Positions 43,556 to 51,588 of a DNA stretch of 64,000 bases are shown piece by piece. Under the pieces are notes generated by a model. That model saw only the letters and a list, made by a program, of their open reading frames with translations, did not search any database and was not told the origin of the DNA. Position numbers and translations under genes: made by a program. The stretch comes from M30B66 sp040882555 (GTDB lineage Bacteria; Bacteroidota; Bacteroidia; M30B66), in contig JBBEBC010000092.1 in assembly GCA_040882555.1 (NCBI GenBank), forward strand, positions 37,359-101,358, in the 5' to 3' direction. How positions within the stretch are numbered: position 1 is the stretch's first letter; each line of letters begins with the position of its first letter.

Positions 43556-45832
43556 TTAAAGATTATCAAAGTTTTCATTATTTCCCGGAGAAGAGAGCTG
43601 TTCTTCAATACTTTTTTTGGAACAATCAATTTCAACATTCAATTCAGCAGGCCGCTCAAAATCAGATTTAGAGACATTCAGCTTTCTATCGGCATAAACT
43701 TTCTGCATATACAATCCCCAGATTGGCAAAGCCATGTTTGCTCCCTGACCTAAGGCCGTTGATCTGAAGTGTGCAGCACGGTCTTCACAACCAACCCATA
43801 CACCTGTTACAAGTTCTGGGGTTATTCCCATAAACCAGCCGTCTGAGTTATTCTGGGTGGTACCGGTTTTTCCAGCAATTGGATTTGTGAGTTTGTATCG
43901 ACCTCTAAGGCGAGTAGCGGTACCTCCTTCAACAACACCTTTCATGAGCTCTATAACTAAATAGGCTGTTTGCTCGCTCATTGCCTCTTCGCTTTTTGGA
44001 ATAAATTCTTCAATCACATTTCCGTTTTTATCCTCAATGCGAGTTATCCAAGTAGGCTCGATAAAAACTCCTTTATTGGCAAAAGTACTCATGGCTCCGA
44101 CCATTTCATAGACAGATAAATCTGCAGTTCCAAGGCAAATTGAAGGAACTGCATCAATATGACTTTGAATACCCATTCGTTTAACCATCTGCAGCACAGG
44201 CTGAACCCCAAATTGCTTAATTAGGTAAGCGGAAACACGATTAACAGAATAAGCCAAAGCTTTTTTCAAAGGCATCAACTCTCCGTCATTTTCTTTGCTT
44301 GAGTTACTCGGACACCAAGGCCCAGAAGGCGTTTCAATACATATTGGTATATTTGGAACTTCTTTACAAGGCGACCACCCTTCCTGCATAGCAATGGCAT
44401 AAACGAAAGGTTTGAAGGTTGAACCTACCTGCCTTTTTCCACTATAAACGTGGTCGTATTGGAAATATCTTTGATTTATACCTCCCACCCAAGCTCTGAT
44501 GTATCCTGATTGAGGTTCAACAGACATGACGCCTGTTTGAAGGATATATTTATTGTATCTAATTGAATCTCTTGGAGTCATCGTTACGGTTGAATCGCCA
44601 TTCCAAGTGAAAACTTTCATTTCAACTTTTGTATTGAAGGACTTTTCAATTTCTTTTTCTGAAGCGCCTGCTTTTTTAAGTTTTCGATACCTCTCGCTTC
44701 GCTTCAAGGCTTGATTAATAATTAAATCAGCTTTAGCCTCAGTAATGCCATAAAACGGTGCATTTTTCTTGTTCTTCCAATGATCGAAGAATTGTTTTTG
44801 TAATAATTTGAGGTGCTCTTCAACCGCTTCTTCTGCATAAGTCTGCATGCGAGAATTGATGGTTGTATAAATTTTAAGTCCGTCTTTATAAAGGTTATAG
44901 GTGCTTCCATCTGGCTTTTTGTGGTCTTTACACCACTGTGTCATTTTCTCCCTTAAAAACTCTCTGAAATAAGTAGCATTCCCTGAATTATGACTTTCAG
45001 CTTTAAACTTTGAAAGATCTATCGGCAAAACTTTTAGTGAATCATACTCTTCTTGCGACAGACGATCATATTTGAGCATTTGGTTCAACACAACATTTCT
45101 TCTGTTGAGGCTTCTGTCATAGTTTCTAACTGGATTATAAAAGCTTGGTCCTTTTAGTACGCCTACTAAAACGGCTGCTTCTTCCACTTTAAGTAAATCA
45201 GGGCTAGTGTCGAAGAAAATCTGCGAAGCACTTTTAATTCCAAATGCCTGATAACCAAAGTCAACCGTGTTAAGGTACAGGGCTAAAATTTCTTCCTTCG
45301 TATAGTTACGCTCAAGTTTGGTTGCAATAATCCATTCTTTAATTTTTCTAAAAACAACTTCAATCTTAGATAGGTCCTCTCTCGGGAACATATTTTTGGC
45401 AAGTTGTTGAGTAATTGTTGAGCCACCTCCGGAGTCGCTATCGCCGCCGAGAACAGTCCTCACCAATACTCTGAACAAGGCTCTTAAATCAATTCCAGCA
45501 TGATCGTGAAAACGCGCATCTTCAGTTGATACGAGAGCGTCTACAAGCTTAGGAGAGAGTTGCTGATAGTTAACGTTTGTTCGGTTCTCGATATAGAACT
45601 TACCTAAAACCTCCTGATCTGATGAAATGATCTGGGAAGCGAGGTTTGATCTAGGGTTTGCTAAATCTTCAATGGTTGGAAGGGAACCAAAAACACCAAG
45701 TGAGGTTAGCAATACAATTAAAAACAAACATAGAACTGGAGAAAGAATTAAAATCCACACCCATTTTATCCAGGATATTTTCCCTCCCGTGTTTTTCTTA
45801 CTTGCTGAGTTTGCAGATTTTTTCGTGGCCAT
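43556..45832 (-). CDS. Penicillin-binding protein 1A (bifunctional transglycosylase/transpeptidase)
   Basis: This class A PBP of 758 residues builds and cross-links peptidoglycan. A basic cytoplasmic tail and one membrane helix (about 21-48) anchor it. The GT51 domain has Glu104 in STEDARFHDHAGIDLRAL and GGSTITQQLAKNMF. The transpeptidase domain has the SxxK motif GSTFKPF (Ser471, Lys474), SVN (529-531) and KTGTTQNNSDGWF (655-667). Lysine-rich residues 340-400 form an insert typical of PBP1A-type proteins. It starts 48 bp after the four-helix membrane protein gene and runs directly into scoA. Confidence 0.94.
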   Translation of the reverse strand: MATKKSANSASKKNTGGKISWIKWVWILILSPVLCLFLIVLLTSLGVFGSLPTIEDLANPRSNLASQIISSDQEVLGKFYIENRTNVNYQQLSPKLVDALVSTEDARFHDHAGIDLRALFRVLVRTVLGGDSDSGGGSTITQQLAKNMFPREDLSKIEVVFRKIKEWIIATKLERNYTKEEILALYLNTVDFGYQAFGIKSASQIFFDTSPDLLKVEEAAVLVGVLKGPSFYNPVRNYDRSLNRRNVVLNQMLKYDRLSQEEYDSLKVLPIDLSKFKAESHNSGNATYFREFLREKMTQWCKDHKKPDGSTYNLYKDGLKIYTTINSRMQTYAEEAVEEHLKLLQKQFFDHWKNKKNAPFYGITEAKADLIINQALKRSERYRKLKKAGASEKEIEKSFNTKVEMKVFTWNGDSTVTMTPRDSIRYNKYILQTGVMSVEPQSGYIRAWVGGINQRYFQYDHVYSGKRQVGSTFKPFVYAIAMQEGWSPCKEVPNIPICIETPSGPWCPSNSSKENDGELMPLKKALAYSVNRVSAYLIKQFGVQPVLQMVKRMGIQSHIDAVPSICLGTADLSVYEMVGAMSTFANKGVFIEPTWITRIEDKNGNVIEEFIPKSEEAMSEQTAYLVIELMKGVVEGGTATRLRGRYKLTNPIAGKTGTTQNNSDGWFMGITPELVTGVWVGCEDRAAHFRSTALGQGANMALPIWGLYMQKVYADRKLNVSKSDFERPAELNVEIDCSKKSIEEQLSSPGNNENFDNL

Positions 45833-45880
45833 TTTTATCTGGTGAGTTCTGTAAAAGTATCAAATCAGCCGTAAGGCGGA

Positions 45881-46258
45881 CTAATTTTTCTTGTAAAATG
45901 CCTTTAATAAAGTGCCTGTTTCTGCAGATGTAAAAGCGAGGTAATTCAAAGCATAAATAAGAATAAAATGCACAGCATACTGCGGAAAGCTAAATGCTAC
46001 TGCAACGATGATGATAAGATGCATAAACATTTTCAGGCTCAACAATGCTATAAAAATGTTAACGAATTGTTGAGGCCTTCCTTGTGTTGAGCGCATTAGA
46101 AAATAGTGTATCACTACACTCGTTATTAAAAAAAATATAGGCGGGGTGACCCAAAATGAATTAGGAAGATTAATATACCCCATACTTGAAGCTATTGATG
46201 TTAAACCCAAGCAAGCCAGGCAAACAGCAATCATGATAATAAAGTACCTGTTGTTCAT
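45881..46258 (-). CDS. Four-helix membrane protein, possibly ATP-synthase-associated
   Basis: This 125-residue protein has four evident membrane segments (about 5-26, 36-53, 67-90 and 92-110). It sits 5 bp after the AtpZ-like gene. In many Bacteroidota an AtpI-like protein of this size lies between atpZ and atpB, so this may be that protein, but no atpB or other ATP synthase gene follows here. The sequence itself gives no diagnostic motif. AKAFYKKN-like basic residues end the protein. Function unknown; position is the main clue. Confidence 0.7.
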   Translation of the reverse strand: MNNRYFIIMIAVCLACLGLTSIASSMGYINLPNSFWVTPPIFFLITSVVIHYFLMRSTQGRPQQFVNIFIALLSLKMFMHLIIIVAVAFSFPQYAVHFILIYALNYLAFTSAETGTLLKAFYKKN

Positions 46259-46263
46259 TCAGT

Positions 46264-46482
46264 TCAGGGTTTAGGAATTGCTGTAAATATCCAATACAAA
46301 GCGACAATAATCCCAATAACTGCTCCAGTCATAGTAAGGTAAGGTTGAGTTAATTCAAACCAAACATCAGCCTTGTTTCCAAGCCAAGTAAGAACCAAAA
46401 TTGCAGCAGCCATTTGAAAGCCTAGGGAAGCATATTTCCCTAATTCGTTAAGCTGTTTTTTCTTTGGCTTCTGATCTTTCAT
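46264..46482 (-). CDS. AtpZ/AtpI-like small membrane protein
   Basis: This protein has 72 residues from the ATG at 46482 or 76 from the ATG at 46494. A Lys-rich N-terminus (KDQKPKKKQLNELGKY) is followed by two membrane helices with YASLGFQMAAAILVLTWLGN between basic and acidic ends, then TMTGAVIGIIVALYWIFTAI. This is the AtpZ/AtpI type that helps ATP synthase assembly or Mg2+ supply in other bacteria. Its start lies inside the end of the bactofilin gene, an overlap of 35-47 bases. No atp operon accompanies it in the window. Confidence 0.8.
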   Translation of the reverse strand: MKDQKPKKKQLNELGKYASLGFQMAAAILVLTWLGNKADVWFELTQPYLTMTGAVIGIIVALYWIFTAIPKP

Positions 46483-46876
46483 TGGCCGATCCATGCTTGG
46501 AGAATTCTTTAACTATTCCTCCCATACTGCATGCTCCTGTGAAGTTTGCACCTGGCTCAATAGCTAACTTGTTTGTACTAATATCACCAGAAAGTTTAGC
46601 GCTTGCCTTTAAGCTAAGCAATTCGGATACAGTAACTTTGGCTTTTACTGTTCCTGAAATATCAGCATTTTGGCAATTAATTTCACCATCAACCATTCCA
46701 CTTGCGCCGATAACTACTTTACCTTTAGCGCTTAAATTACCTTTAAGAGTACCATCAATTCGGATGTTTCCATCACAAATAACGTCTCCCGTTAGAGTCG
46801 TGCCAGACATAATCTGGTTGGTTCCTGAAATACCTGATTCTGTTGATTTAGTTTCTTTAGAATTGAACATCAGCAT
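46448..46876 (-). CDS. Bactofilin-family cytoskeletal protein
   Basis: Bactofilins polymerise without nucleotide into filaments that place envelope enzymes. The 142 residues have a short tail, then a beta-helix of repeated strands (TLTGDVICDGNIRIDGTLKG, NLSAKGKVVIGASGMVDGEI, ADISGTVKAKVTVSELLSLK), ending with FSKHGSANERSEAKEKTA. The repeated G-N-I-R/G-V-V pattern is the DUF583 hallmark. The gene lies 63 bp after porW and overlaps the AtpZ-like gene. A possible role in guiding the nearby PBP1A is inference from proximity. Confidence 0.92.
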   Translation of the reverse strand: MLMFNSKETKSTESGISGTNQIMSGTTLTGDVICDGNIRIDGTLKGNLSAKGKVVIGASGMVDGEINCQNADISGTVKAKVTVSELLSLKASAKLSGDISTNKLAIEPGANFTGACSMGGIVKEFSKHGSANERSEAKEKTA

Positions 46877-46895
46877 TTTTTTTTCGGATAAAAAT

Positions 46896-46903
46896 CAAAT
46901 ATA
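46896..46903 (-). promoter_or_regulatory. Candidate -7 box upstream of bactofilin gene
   Basis: The minus strand reads TATATTTG, matching TANNTTTG, 19 bp before the bactofilin start. If real, the bactofilin-atpZ group has its own promoter separate from porW. Confidence 0.35.
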
Positions 46904-46939
46904 GAAGAATTTAAAAAGCTTTTATTGATGAATTCGGGG

Positions 46940-49588
46940 CTATTCATACACTCGTCTGAAAAAGTCGACGTATTCTCTCACATTGCCTTCCTTCATAAGT
47001 AGATTATAATTTGCAACTGATATAGCAAACGTTTCAAGTATTTGTGGGTCAATATCTTGCAGCACAAAGTCATCATCAACCATCACCTTATAATAATCCA
47101 TGGCCTCCTTTTTATTTAGAAACCTTTCGATACTGATAAGTTGGTAATTTGTCCCCAGTAACCTATTGTTGATCTTAAGTTGAGCAACTGAAAAGAATTC
47201 ATTGTTGAAGTCGCTGATGTTAATCTTCAGAGGATTGATATCGAGTGTTTTGTTTTCTATGATAATGAGGAAGTAATGAACTGTATCAGCCACATAAGTA
47301 AAACTTGGCTTTTCAGGAGTTTTAACAGTGTCTTTTACAGCAATTCCTTGAACCCTGTCTAGACTCTTTAATAGCTGCTCAGCCTTAACTCTCACCGTAT
47401 CCATCGGGAAATTTGCTACAACCGATTGAAGACTCATTCTGAAGGCTTCAACATCTTTCATCTTGCCAGTTGCCAATGCCTTTAACAAAGCAAATTTAGG
47501 AGCTAACTCATTGCCTTGATAGCGCGTTTCAGCCTGCCGACTCCTGCTTAAAACTTCGTCATATTGACCAGCTTGATACATTCTGTACGTCTCAGAATAG
47601 AACTTTTCGACAGCAGCCTGAGACATGTTCTCTTTTTTGAAAAACTCAGGGTCTGTAATTAAAGCAGCATAGTCAGAATCAGGATAGCTATTGAGAATTA
47701 GCTGTTTGTATTTTTCTGCCTTTACCGCATCTGGCATAGAGAGATAAATTCTGTAAAGCTGATAATAGATGGTTGCCTCATTTTTAGAGCGAGGATATTT
47801 TCTAAGAAACTCTTCATAGGTTTCGGAAGCTGCATTCAAGTCTTTCAGCCTTTCCTTATAAATCATTCCAATATCATAGAAGGCTTCCATAACAGAATCA
47901 GCAAATGCTCTTTTCTGATCCTCATCCTTAGGAAGCCCCGCCAAAAGCCTCTCTTTGGCTTGAGCAATGCTATCTTCACGAGTCATCACTACCGGTTCAC
48001 CCTTATCATCAACCGGCACATCAACCGGATCATCGACATTTTGAGTCGGAGCTGAAGGTTGTTTGTTTTTTCTCCTCCAGTCATCTTCTAATTTTCTTTC
48101 ACCCCAAATCTTACGGAATTCTGTAAAACCAAAACCTTTCGCGCTTGGATTGTAAAAATACCATAGTCCATTTCCGCCACCAGCAGGCCCGCCAGTATTA
48201 TTATTTCCAACGCCAGCACCTCCAGTGCTATTCTGAATTAGAGCCAAGGCATCTTTCTCCTGCTGTCTCTTTCTTGCTTCCTCTTCCTTCTCAATAATAT
48301 CCATTACTGCCTTGTCTAGCTCAGCACCACTTAAGTTCGACATGCGCAGTAAACTGTCATATTTTTCAATGGTGATGTATTTCTTAACCAATTCGGCAAG
48401 GCTATTTCTTTTTATTTCAATCTTCTTGTAATCAGGATAATCTATGTTTAGATTGGTGATGGCACTATCGTAATATGCTGCTGCTGGTCGATATTTTCGG
48501 TCTTCAAAATTAATCTCTGCAATAGCCAAATACGACATTCCTTTTTGGTTATTGTTATTTGTGCTGACCCTTATAGAAGTATTGAACTCTTCAATCGCTT
48601 TGGCTTCATTTGCTTCTTTTAGCTCAAGCTCTCCAAGTACATAGTGAATTTGGTCGTTGAACTCAAAATTCTTTGGGTCGTCGAGCATTTTAGCCAGCAA
48701 TTCTCTTATTTCCTTGCTGTTTCTTGATTCAGCATCAAAACATCTAGCAATGTTTATTTGAGAGTAAAAGGCCATCTCATAGCTAGGGTTGCTTTTCAAA
48801 ACCTTGGCATACGAGTCAGACGCCTTTTTAAGCTCACCTAATTTTTGTTGAAGCTGCCCACGAATAAATAATAATCGAGTTCTTCTTTTCTTCTTTTTGA
48901 TATGCTTAAGTGCTTCATCAACAGCTTCTAAAGCTTCAGGATACTTATTTTGTTTTAGATGATGATCGGTAAGAGCCTGGTAAACAGCGCCTTTAACGCT
49001 TTCGGGCATGGCCTTGTCATTCAAAGAGCGATCAATTGCAAGTCGAGCATCACTAAACATTCCTAACTCTCCATAAGCCCGGCTGAGCCAGATATTAGCT
49101 AAATGTTGAATAGGATCTTTTTTATTATTCTTAACTGGGTCTCTTGCTACATAGGCGAACATTTCGAGCGAAGCGTAATAATCACGCTTATAAAACATCG
49201 ATTTCCCAATCAAAAGGTAACTATCGTCAATGTATTTACAGTATTCCTTACCCCTAATCATCATTGAATGCTTGGCAATTACAACCGAAGCCTTCTTTAT
49301 TGCCTTGTCTGACAGAGGTAAAATCGTTTTAGAATCTTCAAGCGTACCAACAGGATAAACAGGTATTATCTTATAATAATTATCCCTGTGGGCTGTTTTC
49401 AACATGGCTTCCGCCTCTTTTATTGTCTCATTACCGTTGAAATATCCATTAAACCTAGAAGTGGTATTATGATAAAACCTGTTAATCCGCTTATTCTTCT
49501 TAGTAGAACAAGAATGCATAAGTGTTGCCAGAATTAAAAGGACTGGCAGCAAATAAGTAATTCTTAGAATGAGTGTATTTTTATTCAA
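46940..49588 (-). CDS. porW: T9SS lipoprotein PorW/SprE with TPR repeats
   Basis: PorW/SprE is an outer-membrane lipoprotein needed for type IX secretion and, in gliders, motility. The 882 residues have a signal sequence with lipobox MHSC (Cys27), followed by STKKNKRINRFYHNTTSRFN, the conserved opening. GYFNGNETIKEAEAMLKTAH and RDYYASLEMFAYVARDP are the usual following blocks. TPR-like helical repeats run to about residue 390, a Gly/Asn-rich linker lies near 455-475, and further TPRs follow. The C-terminus FLNKKEAMDYYKVMVDDDF is typical. The many T9SS-sorted products in this window need such a component. It leads the minus-strand run. Confidence 0.92.
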   Translation of the reverse strand: MNKNTLILRITYLLPVLLILATLMHSCSTKKNKRINRFYHNTTSRFNGYFNGNETIKEAEAMLKTAHRDNYYKIIPVYPVGTLEDSKTILPLSDKAIKKASVVIAKHSMMIRGKEYCKYIDDSYLLIGKSMFYKRDYYASLEMFAYVARDPVKNNKKDPIQHLANIWLSRAYGELGMFSDARLAIDRSLNDKAMPESVKGAVYQALTDHHLKQNKYPEALEAVDEALKHIKKKKRRTRLLFIRGQLQQKLGELKKASDSYAKVLKSNPSYEMAFYSQINIARCFDAESRNSKEIRELLAKMLDDPKNFEFNDQIHYVLGELELKEANEAKAIEEFNTSIRVSTNNNNQKGMSYLAIAEINFEDRKYRPAAAYYDSAITNLNIDYPDYKKIEIKRNSLAELVKKYITIEKYDSLLRMSNLSGAELDKAVMDIIEKEEEARKRQQEKDALALIQNSTGGAGVGNNNTGGPAGGGNGLWYFYNPSAKGFGFTEFRKIWGERKLEDDWRRKNKQPSAPTQNVDDPVDVPVDDKGEPVVMTREDSIAQAKERLLAGLPKDEDQKRAFADSVMEAFYDIGMIYKERLKDLNAASETYEEFLRKYPRSKNEATIYYQLYRIYLSMPDAVKAEKYKQLILNSYPDSDYAALITDPEFFKKENMSQAAVEKFYSETYRMYQAGQYDEVLSRSRQAETRYQGNELAPKFALLKALATGKMKDVEAFRMSLQSVVANFPMDTVRVKAEQLLKSLDRVQGIAVKDTVKTPEKPSFTYVADTVHYFLIIIENKTLDINPLKINISDFNNEFFSVAQLKINNRLLGTNYQLISIERFLNKKEAMDYYKVMVDDDFVLQDIDPQILETFAISVANYNLLMKEGNVREYVDFFRRVYE

Positions 49589-49745
49589 GGATGAACAGGT
49601 TTGCGAGAATAACTGTTGTGTGGCAAAATTATTTTATTTCTTGGATTTTGTTTCTTGATATTATAAAGGTTACTCACAACAAAATGTTACCTCTTTCAAC
49701 TTTAGCGATTCAACTAGCAACGAAATTTAAGAACTTAGCCCGCTT

Positions 49746-50624
49746 ATGACAGATTTGCCCGAAAAGCGCAGACGAACACTCGTTAAAAAGCTACGCCATA
49801 AATACAGGTTGGCGGTAATGAACGATGAAACCTTCGAAGAGAGATATTCTCTTAGACTTTCAAGGCTGAATCTTTTTACTGTCGCTGGTTTGCTTGTTAT
49901 CGGACTTATTTTTATTACAACGTTAATTATTGCATTTACCCCAATGCGTGAATATATTCCCGGCTACGCCGGGGATTTAAAAACTAGAAGAAATCTCGTT
50001 GCTCTAGCCAGTGTTATTGATTCACTCGAAGAAAATGCACATCAAAAAGACATACTTATTGAAAACATTAAAAATGTTATCGATGGGAGGGTTGGCGATA
50101 TAGGAGATACTCTTTCAAGAGGCAAAAAGCCTGATTTGAACTCTGTTAACCTAATGGCTACTGCTGAAGAAGCCAGATTTAGAAGCGAAGTAGAAGAACA
50201 AGACCAGTATAATTTGAATGAGACATCTAGAAACGACAACTTCTCTGAAATTTCTAGTTACCACTTTTTTACACCAATGAAGGGAAAGGTAACTACCACC
50301 TTTAACCCTGCCGAAAGACATTTTGGTATTGATGTAGTTGCCCCTAAAAATGAAGCTGTTAAATCAACCCTCGACGGTACAGTGATATTTGCCGGGTGGA
50401 CTAGCGAAACTGGACATGTAATTCAGGTGCAGCATAGTAATAATTTATTGTCGGTATACAAACACAACTCTGTGCTTCTTAAAAAGGAAGGCGAGAAAGT
50501 TTCGGCAGGTGAACCTATCGCCATTACAGGTAATTCTGGCGAGCTAAGCACTTCTCCACACTTGCATTTTGAACTTTGGTTCGAAGGAAAACCTATTGAC
50601 CCTCAAGCACACATGGTTTTTTAA
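49746..50624 (+). CDS. M23-family metallopeptidase (LytM-like), membrane anchored
   Basis: This 292-residue protein has a basic cytoplasmic N-terminus, one membrane helix (about 43-65), a coiled linker (80-150) and a C-terminal M23 domain. Zinc ligands are visible: His192 and Asp196 in RHFGIDVVAP, and His272/His274 in SPHLHFELWF. TTTFNPAERHFGIDVVAPKN and YKHNSVLLKKEGEKVSAGEP are typical LytM blocks. It probably cuts peptidoglycan cross-bridges or activates amidases in the periplasm. It is divergent from porW. A small exported-protein gene overlaps its 3' end in another frame, suggesting co-translation. Confidence 0.92.
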   Translation: MTDLPEKRRRTLVKKLRHKYRLAVMNDETFEERYSLRLSRLNLFTVAGLLVIGLIFITTLIIAFTPMREYIPGYAGDLKTRRNLVALASVIDSLEENAHQKDILIENIKNVIDGRVGDIGDTLSRGKKPDLNSVNLMATAEEARFRSEVEEQDQYNLNETSRNDNFSEISSYHFFTPMKGKVTTTFNPAERHFGIDVVAPKNEAVKSTLDGTVIFAGWTSETGHVIQVQHSNNLLSVYKHNSVLLKKEGEKVSAGEPIAITGNSGELSTSPHLHFELWFEGKPIDPQAHMVF

Positions 50625-51153
50625 AATTAAAAAGCTTGCCTTTATCTTATTATTTTTCCCTCTAAATGCGTTTTCACAAGCTGAATTTCCAAAAAGCTGG
50701 ATTGGCGAATGGAACGGTTTTCTGGAATTTTTTCCTGAAAGGGAACAAGATTCTATTTCCGTAACAATGAATATTGAAGTAACAGAATCGCCTGATACCT
50801 ATATCTGGAAAACAACTTTCAAATCTGAAAAACTGAATATAGTTAAAGATTATCTGCTTCGAGAGCGTGATGCCCAAAGCGGCTCTTTTGAAATTGATGA
50901 ACAGGATGGAATTATTATTCCTTGCAGATTCTTTGATAATGAATTGTGGAGCCTTTTTGAAGTAGATGGCACATTTATCATTGGGCTTTATTCAATGACT
51001 AAAAATACTATTATTGTTAACTTTCCATCAGCTAATTCTAAAAAGCCCGAGCGTTCAGGAGGAAATGTCCAAGGAAATGATACAATTCCTATCGTGACAA
51101 ACTATTTATTAAACGCATCACAGAAAATCATTCTTCACAAAAAATCTAATTAG
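50596..51153 (+). CDS. Exported protein of unknown function, overlapping M23 gene
   Basis: This 185-residue protein from a TTG at 50596 gives the signal peptide WFFKIKKLAFILLFFPLNAF followed by SQ. The frame has no ATG before the signal peptide. A TTG at 50569 is possible but adds non-signal residues. The start lies inside the M23 gene, overlapping it by 29 bases in another frame. The mature part reads SWIGEWNGFLEFFP, SPDTYIWKTTFKSE, YLLRERDAQSGSFEIDEQDG and SLFEVDGTFIIGLY, a lipocalin-like strand pattern. Family not recognised. Coupled translation with the peptidase suggests an envelope role. Confidence 0.7.
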   Translation: MTLKHTWFFKIKKLAFILLFFPLNAFSQAEFPKSWIGEWNGFLEFFPEREQDSISVTMNIEVTESPDTYIWKTTFKSEKLNIVKDYLLRERDAQSGSFEIDEQDGIIIPCRFFDNELWSLFEVDGTFIIGLYSMTKNTIIVNFPSANSKKPERSGGNVQGNDTIPIVTNYLLNASQKIILHKKSN

Positions 51154-51156
51154 ATC

Positions 51157-51309
51157 ATGAAGAAAGAAATATTAAAACATCTCAAAAAGAAAACTAGAGA
51201 AGAACTCGGTCCTGTTCCTCCAACGAAAGTGCAGGAAAGCAAAAAGACCTACAAAAGAAAACCAAAGCATAAACCATTAAGTTCTCCTTCGGAGGAATCA
51301 ACAGATTAA
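51157..51309 (+). CDS. Small basic protein, unknown
   Basis: This 50-residue protein from the ATG at 51157, 3 bp after the preceding stop codon, begins MKKEILKHLKKKTREELGPV and continues through PPTKVQESKKTYKRKPKHKP to an acidic end (SEESTD). About a third of residues are Lys or Arg. There is no signal peptide or membrane segment. Its tight spacing behind the exported-protein gene and unbroken frame support a real gene. The composition suggests nucleic-acid or ribosome contact, but that is a guess. Confidence 0.6.
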   Translation: MKKEILKHLKKKTREELGPVPPTKVQESKKTYKRKPKHKPLSSPSEESTD

Positions 51310-51357
51310 TCGTAAACCAATCTTATCACAAGAAGAATACTTGTACTAGTTTCAAGA

Positions 51358-51467
51358 GTCCAGCTGAGCTCGCCGATTGTCCGGCTGAGCTTGCCGAATG
51401 TCCGGCTGAGCTCGCCGAAGCCCCCTGCTGAGCCTGTCGATTGTCCTGCTGAGCCTGTCGAAGCAGG
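51358..51467. repeat. Five tandem degenerate 21-25 bp units (CTGAGC...CGA)
   Basis: Five units start near 51358, 51379, 51400, 51421 and 51443. Each follows GTCC(G/T)GCTGAGC(T/C)(T/C)G(C/T)CGA. The last ends in AAGCAGG and pairs with its own CCTGCT start, making a palindrome (CCTGCTGAGCCTGTCGAAG). The spacing is continuous with no unique spacers, so it is not a CRISPR array. The same CTGAGC-TGTCGA core is familiar as a dispersed intergenic repeat in many genomes. It lies between the small basic gene and the giant adhesin gene. Confidence 0.85.
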
Positions 51468-51588
51468 TTATCAACAAGTGTAACTTAACAACAATTATAC
51501 TAAGCAGTGGAAACTGCTAATTGCTTTCATCAATTTTGAATGAATGATTCTGAAATAATATTTCAGGCGACCGGTCTTAAATCTGAAA

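Noticed and set aside
51358..51467. Possible CRISPR array
   Set aside because: The units are contiguous and degenerate with no unique spacers, and no cas genes occur in the window.
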